16,294 bases of DNA from DASVAL01 sp035649575 (lineage in GTDB: Bacteria; Planctomycetota; UBA1135; UBA2386): positions 1-16,294 of the forward strand of contig DASRJH010000149.1 of the NCBI GenBank assembly GCA_035649575.1. Reading direction: 5' to 3'. Below are positions 1-9,228 of the stretch, piece by piece (within the stretch, counting starts at the first letter, position 1; every line of letters starts with the position of its first letter). The notes beneath the pieces are model-generated. The model worked only from the letters and a program-made list of their open reading frames with translations, searched no databases and had not been told where the DNA came from. Made by a program: the position numbers and the translations under genes.

Positions 1-1
1 C

Positions 2-841
2 AGCTCGCGGTTCCCGTACTACATGGAGACGTTCGGCTTCCACACGATCCACGGCCGTGCGCCGGCGATCGCGACGGGAGTGAAAGTGTCGAACCCCGCA
101 CTCGACGTCTGGGTCGTCACGGGCGACGGCGACTCGATGTCGATCGGCGGCAACCACTTCATCCACGCGCTGCGGCGCAACGTGGGCCTCAAGATCCTGC
201 TGTTCAACAACCGCATCTACGGGCTCACGAAGGGCCAGCCGTCGCCGACGAGCGAGCACGGCAAGATCACGAAGAGCTCGCCGATGGGCACGGTCGACTA
301 TCCGTTCTCGCCGATCGCGTTGGCACTCGGCGCCGGTGGCACGTTCATCGCGCGCGGCGTCGACGTCTTCGGCCCGCACCTCGAGGACGTGATCGTCAAG
401 GCCAGCTCGCACGCGGGCACGGCGCTGGTCGAGATCTATCAGAACTGCAACATCTTCAACGACGGCGCCTTCAAGGGCTTCTCGGAGAAGGAAGTGCGCG
501 ACGAGCGCATCCTCTATCTCGAACACGGCAAGCCGCTGCTGTTCGGCGCCGGCAAGGACAAGGGCATCCGCTTCGACGGCAACTTCCAGCCGCAGATCGT
601 GTCGGGCAGCTCGCTCGGCAGCGCGTTCGTCTGGGACGAGACTGCCGTGAACGTCGCGCCCGCGATGGCGCTCGCGACGATGAGCGAAGCGGAGTTCCCG
701 GTGCCAGTGGGGGTGTTCCGCCGGCGCGAGAAGCCGACCTACGAGACAGCGGTCCACGGCCAGATCGCGACCGCCCAGCAGAAGAAGAAGGAATCGCTTC
801 GCGACCTTCTGCGCGCCGGCGAAATCTGGGACGTAAAGTAG
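2..841 (+). CDS. korB: 2-oxoacid:ferredoxin oxidoreductase, beta subunit (5'-truncated)
   Basis: This is the thiamine-diphosphate-binding beta subunit of a 2-oxoglutarate (or related 2-oxoacid):ferredoxin oxidoreductase. The cytoplasmic complex decarboxylates the 2-oxoacid to acyl-CoA and reduces ferredoxin. The frame is already open at the window edge, and the first visible residues are SSRFPYYMETFGFHTIHGR, an internal family motif. The N-terminal part with the first iron-sulfur cysteines (about 60 residues) therefore lies upstream, and the ATG at 23 is not the start. The TPP/Mg motif is clear: GDGDSMSIGGNHF, then NNRIYGLTKGQPSPTS. The C-terminal tail (ETAVHGQIATAQ, ending GEIWDVK) is typical of KorB. 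The alpha subunit korA usually lies just upstream and would be outside the window. The exact 2-oxoacid cannot be fixed from sequence; the KorB/OorB type is the best match. Confidence 0.93.
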   Translation, partial: SSRFPYYMETFGFHTIHGRAPAIATGVKVSNPALDVWVVTGDGDSMSIGGNHFIHALRRNVGLKILLFNNRIYGLTKGQPSPTSEHGKITKSSPMGTVDYPFSPIALALGAGGTFIARGVDVFGPHLEDVIVKASSHAGTALVEIYQNCNIFNDGAFKGFSEKEVRDERILYLEHGKPLLFGAGKDKGIRFDGNFQPQIVSGSSLGSAFVWDETAVNVAPAMALATMSEAEFPVPVGVFRRREKPTYETAVHGQIATAQQKKKESLRDLLRAGEIWDVK

Positions 842-1011
842 CCGAGCCCCGCACGGAGAGCATCAGGGCGAGACCGACGCCCCAGGAGAGCGCGACCGCG
901 GCTGCGAGCCACGGTCAGAGACGCCGCAGCTTTGCCGTAGAGAGTCTGAGGTCCGGCACCCCGTCACGGTAGCGCGGTTCGCGGCCGCGCGCGGGCCGCG
1001 CAGGTTCCTGC

Positions 1012-1039
1012 TCGACATATCAAGATGTCGTGATATAGT
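1012..1039 (+). promoter_or_regulatory. Sigma-70-type promoter of the ArsR-methyltransferase/ahcY operon
   Basis: TCGACA at 1012-1017 matches the -35 consensus TTGACA at five of six positions. TATAGT at 1034-1039 matches TATAAT at five of six. The spacer is 16 bp. This AT-rich island stands out in very GC-rich surroundings. Transcription would begin near 1046, leaving only about 4 nt before the ATG at 1050. The palindromic operator candidate (1017-1036) fills the spacer and covers half of the -10 box, so a bound repressor would block RNA polymerase. The promoter is inferred from consensus only. Confidence 0.55.
1017..1036. promoter_or_regulatory. Palindromic operator for the ArsR/SahR-like regulator
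   Basis: The sequence atatcaagatgtcgtgatat is a 20-bp inverted repeat in which eight of ten base pairs are complementary, with perfect 6-bp outer arms (ATATCA/TGATAT). It lies directly upstream of an ArsR-family gene and inside the predicted promoter, the usual place for autorepression by this family. A further ATCAAG half-site occurs at 1041-1046, 22 bp after the first copy at 1019-1024. I noticed no second full copy in the window. Binding by the adjacent regulator is inferred. Confidence 0.62.
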
Positions 1040-1049
1040 GATCAAGCCC

Positions 1050-2027
1050 ATGGCAACAGTCCTGGCGAGCCTGCACGCGACCCTCAAGCTGCTGTCGGAC
1101 CCGGTCCGGCTGCGGCTCTGCGCGCTGCTCGCCGGCGGCGAGCTCGCGGTGCAGGAGCTCGTCGCGATCACGGGCCTGCAGCAGAGCCGCGTGAGCAACC
1201 ACCTGTCGCTGCTGAAGCGCTCGGGCCTCGTGCGCGACCGCCGCGAGGGCACGTGGAGCTTCCACTCGCTCGCCGAGCCCGCCGACGACGGGCCGCTGTC
1301 GCCGTCGATGTTCGCGGCGAGCGTGCAGCCGTACCAGGCGAGCGAAGGCGGCCGCCGCGACCAGCAGGCGCTGCGCGCGGTGCTCGAGCAGCGTGCCCAG
1401 AAGAGCCGCGACGCGCACGACGGACTGGCCGAGCAGTGGAACGTCGTCGGCCAGGACTTCGCGCTCGGCACCGTGCGCGCCGAGGTGCTCGCACACGCGT
1501 GGCCGAGCGGTCCGGCGGTCGCCGACCTCGGCTGCGGTACGGGCTTCCTCGCCGGCTGGCTCGCCGAGCGCGGTGCCTCGGTGATCGGCGTCGACCACAG
1601 CCAGCGCATGCTCCGCCAGGCGAAGCAGAGGACGAAGCGCGCGCGCGTCACGTTCCGCCAGGGCGAGCTCGAGGCGTTGCCGATCGCGGACAGCGAGGTC
1701 GATGCCGCGTTCAGCAACCTCGTGTGGCACCACGTCGCGGACCTCGAAAAGGCGGCGCGCGAGGTGCTGCGCGTGCTGCGGCCCGGCGGCTGCGTCGTGA
1801 TCAGCGACCTGCTGCCGCACGAAGCGGAGTGGATGCGCGAGCGCATGGGCGACCTGCGCCTCGGGCTCAAGCCCGAGCAGGTGATCGCCGTGCTCGCGCG
1901 CGCGGGCTTCCGCGAGCTGCGCCGCGAGGCGCTCGCCGACCGCTACCGCGTCGCCGGTCCCGACGGCGCGATGACCGAGTTCCCGATGTTCGTCGTGCGC
2001 GGGCAGAAGCCCGAGCGCGGCGATTGA
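1050..2027 (+). CDS. ArsR-family regulator fused to SAM-dependent methyltransferase (SahR-like)
   Basis: A 325-residue fusion. Residues 1-75 form a winged helix-turn-helix of the ArsR type (LLSDPVRLRLCALLAGGELAVQELV, recognition helix near QQSRVSNHLSLLKR at 44-57). The metal-binding ELCVCDL motif of classical ArsR is replaced by ELAVQEL, so a metal ligand is unlikely. A helical linker (about 100-150) leads to a class I methyltransferase domain with motif I VADLGCGTG at 157-165, the acidic loop GVDHSQRML, and RVLRPGGCVVISDL. This architecture next to ahcY is known from SahR-type regulators of the methionine/SAH cycle, for which S-adenosylhomocysteine is the natural effector. The methyltransferase domain may serve as the SAH/SAM sensor; catalysis is unproven. 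The GTG at 1038 lies within the -10 box, so the ATG at 1050 is preferred, with at most a very short leader. ahcY follows after 30 nt. Confidence 0.9.
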   Translation: MATVLASLHATLKLLSDPVRLRLCALLAGGELAVQELVAITGLQQSRVSNHLSLLKRSGLVRDRREGTWSFHSLAEPADDGPLSPSMFAASVQPYQASEGGRRDQQALRAVLEQRAQKSRDAHDGLAEQWNVVGQDFALGTVRAEVLAHAWPSGPAVADLGCGTGFLAGWLAERGASVIGVDHSQRMLRQAKQRTKRARVTFRQGELEALPIADSEVDAAFSNLVWHHVADLEKAAREVLRVLRPGGCVVISDLLPHEAEWMRERMGDLRLGLKPEQVIAVLARAGFRELRREALADRYRVAGPDGAMTEFPMFVVRGQKPERGD

Positions 2028-2057
2028 TCTTCCACTGTTCCCCAACTACGAACGACG

Positions 2058-3555
<1,498 letters not shown>

Positions 3556-3557
<2 letters not shown>

Positions 3558-3582
3558 TCGAGCGCCGCAGGCGCGCCCGATC
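3556..3582. terminator. Hairpin between convergent ahcY and lepB
   Basis: An imperfect inverted repeat starts at the ahcY stop codon. GATCG (3556-3560) pairs with CGATC (3578-3582), and GCGCC (3562-3566) pairs with GGCGC (3570-3574) around a GCA loop, with a small internal bulge. It lies in the 37-nt gap between two convergent genes and could act on both strands. There is no T-run, so it is not a canonical intrinsic terminator. Confidence 0.35.
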
Positions 3583-3594
3583 TGTAGCGTCCGG

Positions 3595-4119
3595 TCAGAA
3601 AACCGTCGCGTTGGACAGCGGCCAGATCCGCACGCGCACGCGGCCCTTCAGCAGCGCGTGGGCCACGAGGCCGAAGTCGCGCGAGTCGCAGCTGATCGGA
3701 CGGTTGTCGCCGAGCACGAAGACGTGCTCGGGAGGCACCGTGAGCGCCGCCATGTCCTGTCGATCGGGGATGCAGCCGTAGCTGTCGGCAGGTACTTCGT
3801 TCACGAGCAGCACGCCGTGCTGCATCGCGATCCGGTCCCCCGGCAACGCGACGACGCGCTTCACGAAGTCGACGGCCGGGTTGCGCGGATACCGCATCAC
3901 CACGAGGTCGCCGCGGTGGACTTCGCCGACGTTGTAGGAGACGCGATCGACGACGAGGCGGTCGCCGTCGTGCAGGCAGGGCTCCATCGAGTTGCCCTTG
4001 ACGATCGACACCTGGATCACGAACAGGTGCACGACAACCATCAAGGTCGCACCGAGCAGGGCATCGAGCGCGAACCGCGTGCCGCGGGACATCGGCCGCC
4101 GCCGCTGCGAACCTGCCAT
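3595..4119 (-). CDS. lepB: Signal peptidase I
   Basis: A membrane-anchored serine protease that cleaves signal peptides from exported proteins (family S26). From the ATG at 4119 it has 174 residues. One transmembrane segment (about 18-38, ALDALLGATLMVVVHLFVIQV) is followed at once by the catalytic-serine box VKGNSMEP (Ser44). The lysine box is VDFVKRVVALPGD (Lys87), and the C-terminal signature is VFVLGDNRPISCDSRDFG. It is short, like the small Bacillus-type enzymes, and lacks the large insert of E. coli LepB. In-frame starts at 4182 (ATG) and 4233 (GTG) would add 21 or 38 residues of unconserved N-terminus; none has a good ribosome-binding site, so the start is uncertain. It reads in the same direction as rpoN, with a gap of about 245 nt if the 4119 start is right. 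Confidence 0.9.
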   Translation of the reverse strand: MAGSQRRRPMSRGTRFALDALLGATLMVVVHLFVIQVSIVKGNSMEPCLHDGDRLVVDRVSYNVGEVHRGDLVVMRYPRNPAVDFVKRVVALPGDRIAMQHGVLLVNEVPADSYGCIPDRQDMAALTVPPEHVFVLGDNRPISCDSRDFGLVAHALLKGRVRVRIWPLSNATVF

Positions 4120-4299
4120 GCGTCGCTCGGACTGCTCGGGGTACGCAGGGACATCGTGTGGTGCGTGGAACCCGAGCAGCATGGCTGCTGCTATCGACCT
4201 CGCCCGGAGCAGGCTTGACCGCGCGCCGTGCACGCGGTGTCACCGGCGAAGCCACGCTGTTCGGCGAGCCGGAGCGCAGATCCGGGCTGGGCCAACAAC

Positions 4300-4346
4300 G
4301 CCGCAGCGGGGCTGGATGCGTGTTTCGCCGGAGTTGCCCCGCGGCG
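4300..4346 (-). terminator. Possible stem-loop downstream of rpoN
   Basis: GCCCCGCGGCG (4336-4346) and GCCGCAGCGGGGC (4300-4312) are near-complementary arms around a loop of about 23 nt, beginning roughly 20 nt past the rpoN stop. On the minus strand the second arm is followed by TTGTT. This could end rpoN transcription before lepB. In such GC-rich DNA chance pairing is common, so support is weak. The rest of the gap between rpoN and lepB shows no gene or other clear signal. Confidence 0.22.
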
Positions 4347-4364
4347 CGCCGCTGGCGACCCGGC

Positions 4365-5789
4365 TCAGAAGTGCTTGCGACGCGTGCTGCTGTCGATGCC
4401 GAGCGCCTTGCGATACTTCGTCACCGTGCGCCGCGCGATGTGCACACCGCGCTTGCCGAGCTCCTCGACGAGGTGGTCGTCGGACAACGGGTTGTCCTTG
4501 TCTTCGCGGTCGACGATCTGCTTCAGCGTGTCCTTGACGGCCTGCTGGCTCACCATGTCGCCGGCGTCCGACATCGTGCCGCTGCTGAAGAAGCGCTTCA
4601 TGTCGAAGATGCCCTGCGGCGTCTGGATGTACTTGCCCGAAGCGGCGCGACTCACGGTCGAGATGTGCACGTGCACGGCGTCGGCGATGTCCTGCATCTT
4701 CATCGGCTTCAGGTGCTGCACGCCGTGCCGCAGGAAGCCGTCCTGGCGTCGCACGATCTCCGTGGCGACGCGTTCGATCGTGTTCTGCCGCTGGTGCACG
4801 GCCTCGATGAACCACTTCGCAGCCTCGATCTTGCGGCGCAGATACTCGTAGACCTTCGGATCGTTGCGCGCCTCCTGCAGCAGGTTGCGGTAGACGGGCG
4901 AGATGGCCAGCTCGGGAAGCGAGCCGCGCTGCGACTTGACCTCGAAACGCCCGTCGACCTCCTCGATGACGACGTCGGGTACGACTCCGGCCGAAGGCAC
5001 GCCCGTGAACTCGGCGCCCGGGTGCGGGTTGCAGTGCACGCGCAGGAACTCCCAGCTCTCCTTGATCTCCTCGACGGAGACGCCGGTCTCCTTGGCGATC
5101 TTCGGCAGCTTGTTCATCGCGAGGTCGTCGAGGTGGTTCTCGACGATGCGCCGCGTGAGCGGCGGCACGAATTGCATGTGGGCGAGCTGCATCAGCAGGC
5201 AGTCGCGCAGATCGCGCGCGCCGACGCCGATTGGATCGAGATCGCGCACGAGCTGTACGGCTTCCTCGGCGAGCGGGATCGGCACGAGCAGCTGCTGAGC
5301 GATCTGCTCGGGTGTCTCGGCGAGGCGTCCATCCTCGTCGAGCGAGAACACGACGTGCTCGACGACGCGGATCAACTCGGGGTCGGACTCCTGCGTGCGT
5401 ACCTGGGTCATCAGATACTCGGCGAGGTTGGTAGAACGCCCCGGCGTGTTGTTGAGCGCCTCGAGCTTGCGGTCCTCGTCTTCGGCCGAGTAGGAGCCTT
5501 GGCGCATGCGCCAGCTCGGCTCCATGCGCGCCTCGAGCTGCTCGATCTCGGCCGAGAACTCGCGCTGCAGGCGGTCTTCGACGGGAGGTTCGGGCTCGGG
5601 CGCCGGCGCGGCCTCGGTGCGTTCGGTCTCGTCCTTGCGCTCGAGGAAGACGTTCTCCTGGAGTTCCTGTTCGACCTGGTCCTTGAGCTCGAGCAGCGGC
5701 AGCTGCAGGACCTGCATCGCCTGGATCATCTGCGGCGACTGGATGAGTCGCTGCTCGGTGCGCAGGGATTGGGTCAGGCCAAGCCGCAT
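4365..5789 (-). CDS. rpoN: RNA polymerase sigma-54 factor
   Basis: A 474-residue sigma factor that directs RNA polymerase to -24/-12 promoters, where opening requires AAA+ enhancer-binding activators. Region I, the activator-interacting domain, is the Gln- and Leu-rich N-terminus (LTQSLRTEQRLIQSPQMIQAM). An acidic linker rich in Glu and Pro spans about 50-95. The core-binding region follows, with the conserved block DLDPIGVGARDLRDCLLMQL. A helix-turn-helix lies at 366-381 (QDIADAVHVHISTVSR), followed by GKYIQTPQGIFDMKRFFSSG. The RpoN box ARRTVTKYRK is at 452-461. All diagnostic parts are present and the length is normal. The ATG at 5789 begins directly with the conserved region I. No activator gene or typical neighbour (hpf, ptsN) is in view. 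Confidence 0.98.
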   Translation of the reverse strand: MRLGLTQSLRTEQRLIQSPQMIQAMQVLQLPLLELKDQVEQELQENVFLERKDETERTEAAPAPEPEPPVEDRLQREFSAEIEQLEARMEPSWRMRQGSYSAEDEDRKLEALNNTPGRSTNLAEYLMTQVRTQESDPELIRVVEHVVFSLDEDGRLAETPEQIAQQLLVPIPLAEEAVQLVRDLDPIGVGARDLRDCLLMQLAHMQFVPPLTRRIVENHLDDLAMNKLPKIAKETGVSVEEIKESWEFLRVHCNPHPGAEFTGVPSAGVVPDVVIEEVDGRFEVKSQRGSLPELAISPVYRNLLQEARNDPKVYEYLRRKIEAAKWFIEAVHQRQNTIERVATEIVRRQDGFLRHGVQHLKPMKMQDIADAVHVHISTVSRAASGKYIQTPQGIFDMKRFFSSGTMSDAGDMVSQQAVKDTLKQIVDREDKDNPLSDDHLVEELGKRGVHIARRTVTKYRKALGIDSSTRRKHF

Positions 5790-5851
5790 TGCCCTGTTGT
5801 ATCCGCTTGTCTCGAGCAGGTCACGGCCCGGTGCGAACGCATTTCAGGGCC

Positions 5852-5866
5852 CGCGATACCATCGCG
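5852..5866 (-). terminator. Short perfect hairpin after the secretin-like gene
   Basis: CGCGAT (5852-5857) and ATCGCG (5861-5866) form a perfect 6-bp stem with a 3-nt loop, starting 3 nt past the stop codon of the secreted protein gene and 63 nt before rpoN. It could end or attenuate transcription of the upstream cluster. No T-run follows, so this is a weak call. Confidence 0.3.
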
Positions 5867-5869
5867 ACA

Positions 5870-7576
5870 TCACTGACTGATGGTCGTCACGAGGACGGAA
5901 CGGTAGGTGCGGCCCTCGATGATCGTGGCCGGTCCGTCGCCGTGTTCGATGGCCTGGCCGGCGACCGCGGGGCCGTCGTGGGACGTGCCGCACGACGCCA
6001 TGTCGGTCAGCATCAGGATGCCACCGCCCGGCTGGACGCTTCGCGTCATCGGGATCGGGGCGCCGGCACTCGTGGTGCGCAGCAGCAGGTGGAGGCCCGC
6101 GCCCTGAGGCGCGACGCGGGCCTGCAGCCACGTGCCGAGCCGGAGCTCCGCCAGGACCGGGTCGAGCATCGCCGCCTCCTGGGCGATCGCGGCCTGCAGA
6201 TCCTGCACGACGTTCGTCTCGAGGATGCGCGCGATCGTCAGCTCGCGGCCGAGCAAGGTCGGCGCCGTGATCTCGTGCAGCAGCGGGTGGCTCTTGTGGG
6301 CCTGTTCGGCCGTGTCGCCTTCGATCGGCAGCAACCTGCCGACGTGGCGAATGGTCACGGTCTTGAGCAGCCGTTCCTGTAGGCCCGTCAACAGCGTTTC
6401 GATCGCGCTCGCCTGCGGCGCTTCGCAGCGCACGAACAGGAGACCCTGGCGGACCTCGAGCGCGAGGCCCTCGGCTGCCTGTCCGAGGGCGGTCTGCACG
6501 AGGTTGGTCAGGTCGTCCTCGGCGAGCGACCCGAAGCCCTGCGTGGGCTCCAAGCTCGAGTCCGTCTCGCTGCGCTTCGGGAAGCACGGCAGCTCGAAGC
6601 GCTGCAGCAGGGCCGTGCTGAGCAGGGCGCCGCACGGGAAGACGGCCAGGCCCGCAGGTGGCTTGGCGACGGGCGGCGTGCGAGCCGTCACGCGGACCGT
6701 GATCGCGACCTGGCCGCCGCTCGCGGCGCTGCCGCGCAAGCCCACGACCAGGGCGCCGCCGTTGACGATGCGCCCCGAACAGCCGCCATACGCGGTTTCG
6801 AGCAGAGGCATCTCGAGGTCGGCGGCGCCGGGCATGCCGATCGGGACGGTGCGCACGACGCCGCGGCGCTGCGCGAGACCGAACTGCACGTGCAGCACGA
6901 GATCGTCGCCGCCGAGCAGCAGGTGCGGGCGGACCACCACACGACCGCCTTCGCCGAAAGCGTCCGTGACCGGCAGGCTGATCGATTGCTTCTGGGCGAC
7001 CTCGGCGTTGACGTCGCGCGTGTAGCGCGTCCATCGCTCGCGGCTCATCGACACCGCGTTGTTGTTGGTCGTGGTGTCCACGCAGCGCCACAGCGGCGCG
7101 AAACTGCCGGCGAACTGCGCGTACTCGCGCGGCCCGAGGATCGCGCTTGGGATCTCGCGGTCCGTTGCGTCCCACGCGCACACCTCGACCTGCAGCGGCC
7201 GCATCAGCACGGCCGAAGCCTCCTCGAGCTGCTGCCTGACCCGGACGACTCCGTCCTCGGCACCGAACACCTCCAGGCAGTCGCCGTGGACCGACAACAT
7301 CAGGCGGCCCTGCTCGCGGTCGGCGGCGTTCAGTTGTTGCAGCATCTGCAAGATGTAATCGGGCTCGAACAGCCCGTTCGACTCGGTTACGCCGATCAGG
7401 TCGACCCGGCGGTCGTCGGTGGGAGCGCGCAACATCGTGCCCCAGATCGGGGTCTCGAGACCCGCGCGCGCTCCGCAGAGGTGTTGCAGCGAGTGGATCT
7501 CGAAAACCGTCCTCTGTTCCTTGGCCGAAGGCGTCTGGGGCAGCAGCAGACAGAGTGGTAGCAGTGAGTGAAGCAT
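5870..7576 (-). CDS. Secreted protein with two tandem secretin-like modules
   Basis: I do not recognise a named family. The 568-residue protein starts with a short hydrophobic leader (MLHSLLPLCLLLPQTPSAKEQ) and should be exported. It appears to consist of two similar halves. Each has an N-domain-like block (92-131, LSVHGDCLEVFGAEDGVVRV; 371-410, LEVRQGLLFVRCEAPQASAI). Each also has a later block (188-234, DVNAEVAQKQSISLPV then GGRVVVRPHLLLGGDDLVLH; 458-502, DLQAAIAQEAAMLDPV then a matching beta-rich stretch). The first half ends with a pattern like the secretin core: GRVVVRPHLLL, later EMPLLETAYGG and IVNGGALVVGLRG. Outer-membrane pore formation is possible but unproven, and it may only share the fold. 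It starts 14 nt after the anti-sigma stop; a TTG at 7594 would instead overlap that stop (TTGA), suggesting translational coupling. Several cysteines could form disulfides. Confidence 0.8.
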   Translation of the reverse strand: MLHSLLPLCLLLPQTPSAKEQRTVFEIHSLQHLCGARAGLETPIWGTMLRAPTDDRRVDLIGVTESNGLFEPDYILQMLQQLNAADREQGRLMLSVHGDCLEVFGAEDGVVRVRQQLEEASAVLMRPLQVEVCAWDATDREIPSAILGPREYAQFAGSFAPLWRCVDTTTNNNAVSMSRERWTRYTRDVNAEVAQKQSISLPVTDAFGEGGRVVVRPHLLLGGDDLVLHVQFGLAQRRGVVRTVPIGMPGAADLEMPLLETAYGGCSGRIVNGGALVVGLRGSAASGGQVAITVRVTARTPPVAKPPAGLAVFPCGALLSTALLQRFELPCFPKRSETDSSLEPTQGFGSLAEDDLTNLVQTALGQAAEGLALEVRQGLLFVRCEAPQASAIETLLTGLQERLLKTVTIRHVGRLLPIEGDTAEQAHKSHPLLHEITAPTLLGRELTIARILETNVVQDLQAAIAQEAAMLDPVLAELRLGTWLQARVAPQGAGLHLLLRTTSAGAPIPMTRSVQPGGGILMLTDMASCGTSHDGPAVAGQAIEHGDGPATIIEGRTYRSVLVTTISQ

Positions 7577-7590
7577 GGTGGTGCTCGGAA

Positions 7591-9228
7591 TCAATCGCTG
7601 AGTATGGCAGCGCGGTCGCGGAACCAGCCAGCGACTTCGGGGAACTGTGCGAGCGTGGCGCGCGACAGCAACTGCCGCTCCCCGGGGGTCAGCGCCATCA
7701 CGAAGGACCAGGATCTCGTCTCGGGCAGTGCTGAGCGCGCGAGCGCCGCGCGCAGCAGGAACAGACCATCGTTGCTGGTGGCGCGCGGCAGCAGGCCCCG
7801 CAGGCAGCGGTGTGGCAGGCCGGCGAGCGCGAATGCCGCCGCGTGCGCTTCGGCGTGGTCGTTGCCCTGCAGCAGCTCGAGCAGGATCGGAACGGTGCGG
7901 TCGTCGGCCGCGCAGCCGAGGCCCAGGATGCAGCGCAGCCGTCGCGGGGCCGCGCGCGAATCGTGCAGCTCGTGCTCGAGGTCATCGAAGACACAGTTGG
8001 CCTGGCCGCCGAACCACGACCATGCCGCGGTCGGGTCGTCGGCCAGCACGCCGCGCGCTGCGAGATCGTGCCACGCATCGAGCAGCAGCGCGGCAGCGCG
8101 GTCTTCGCGCAGGCCGCCGCGCAACGCGGCCGCAAGCGTCGTAACGAGGCCCGGGTCCTTCCGCACGGCGCGGCGGACCGCGAGATCGAGCTCGCGATCG
8201 TCGAGCCGCGTTGCCACGGTGACGACGGCCAGATCGTCGCGGCGCGTGACTCGGGCGCCGAGTTGGGCGAGGCGGGCCTGCAACCGGGCCAGGAAGTGTG
8301 GTGTGCCGCGCGCCATGTGGAGCAGGTCGCCGTGCAGCAGGCGTTCGGCAGCCGACCGATTGCCGAAGCTGGCCAGCAGGTCGACCAGCACGCGCGTGGC
8401 GTTCCTGGCGTCCGGTGAGAATGGGTGGCACGCGGCGAACAGCGCACGCGCCGCGGCCACTCGTGCAGGCGCAGCGACGCTCGCATCGGCGACTCTGCGT
8501 TGCAGCTCGGGCAGCGGCAGTGCCGACTCGTGATCGGGTGCCGCGCGGGGGTCGCGGCGCGCGCAGCGGACCGCGTCGTCGGCGATCACGAGCCCCGACG
8601 AGGTAGAGGTGGCCTCTGCAACCACAGACGTTCCCTCGGTCGGCTTGTCCTCCGACGGCCTGCCATGAGACTGGGCAGCGGCAGCGATGAGAACGGCCTG
8701 CGGGGCGTCGACAGGGGCCGGCTCCGTGATCGGGGCCACCGGCGCAGCGGTCGCGGGCGCGAGCGTTGGGGCCGGCGAAGGATCACGGAGCAGGACCACG
8801 GCCGTGATCGCGCAGACCAGCACACACGCGGCCGCGGACCAGGTCGCCACGCGCTGGCGCCGATCGGCGCCCTGCGTTTGGGCCGCCAACATGCTGCCTG
8901 CAGTGACCGGTGAGCTCGCCTCGGCCGAGGGGACGGGCGCGGGTCCGGGAACAGGGGCAGCCGTCGCGGCTGCGAACCAGCGCCTGGCCACGGCGTCGAT
9001 CGTCGTCAGGTGGTCCGCCAGCGCGCGTCCTGCGCTGCTCGCGAGCGCGGCGTCGAGGCGACGCGCGCGCTGCAACAGCCGCCGGCAACTCGGACATTCG
9101 CGCAGGTGGGCAGCCAGCGTCTCGCCGCAGACGAAGCCGAACCCGCTCTCGTCGACGTCGCCGTCGAGGTGGATCGCGAGCACCGCGCCTGCCCTCGGGC
9201 ATTCGGGTTCTCGAGCGTCACTGTTCAT
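7591..9228 (-). CDS. Membrane anti-sigma factor with helical-repeat (HEAT-like) ectodomain
   Basis: A 545-residue protein encoded just after, and overlapping by ATGA, an ECF sigma gene; this arrangement is typical of a cognate anti-sigma factor. The N-terminus carries a zinc-finger anti-sigma motif, HLRECPSC (His41, Cys45, Cys48), preceded by AIHLDGD. A Pro/Ala linker (88-105) leads to one transmembrane helix at 129-148 (TWSAAACVLVCAITAVVLLR). The C-terminal 380 or so residues lie outside the cytoplasm: a low-complexity Pro/Ala/Thr stretch (150-210), then alpha-helical repeats resembling HEAT repeats (about 236-290 and 430-505, for example RTVPILLELLQGNDHAEAHAAAFALAG). In the family view, the zinc finger holds the sigma factor and the ectodomain senses or binds something in the envelope. 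The open frame runs up to 9741, but upstream of 9228 it is only an antisense-like shadow of the sigma gene. Confidence 0.88.
   Translation of the reverse strand: MNSDAREPECPRAGAVLAIHLDGDVDESGFGFVCGETLAAHLRECPSCRRLLQRARRLDAALASSAGRALADHLTTIDAVARRWFAAATAAPVPGPAPVPSAEASSPVTAGSMLAAQTQGADRRQRVATWSAAACVLVCAITAVVLLRDPSPAPTLAPATAAPVAPITEPAPVDAPQAVLIAAAAQSHGRPSEDKPTEGTSVVAEATSTSSGLVIADDAVRCARRDPRAAPDHESALPLPELQRRVADASVAAPARVAAARALFAACHPFSPDARNATRVLVDLLASFGNRSAAERLLHGDLLHMARGTPHFLARLQARLAQLGARVTRRDDLAVVTVATRLDDRELDLAVRRAVRKDPGLVTTLAAALRGGLREDRAAALLLDAWHDLAARGVLADDPTAAWSWFGGQANCVFDDLEHELHDSRAAPRRLRCILGLGCAADDRTVPILLELLQGNDHAEAHAAAFALAGLPHRCLRGLLPRATSNDGLFLLRAALARSALPETRSWSFVMALTPGERQLLSRATLAQFPEVAGWFRDRAAILSD

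Noticed and set aside
842..1011. A small gene or RNA between korB and the ArsR-methyltransferase gene
   Set aside because: Only frames with shadow-like composition are open here, and no tRNA-like fold or strong terminator was visible.
1038..1049. GTG at 1038 as the start of the ArsR-methyltransferase gene
   Set aside because: It lies within the predicted -10 box and would precede the transcription start; the ATG at 1050 keeps the whole helix-turn-helix domain.
2028..2057. SAH riboswitch before ahcY
   Set aside because: Only 30 nt separate the two genes, too short for the known SAH aptamers, and control is already explained by the upstream regulator and operator.
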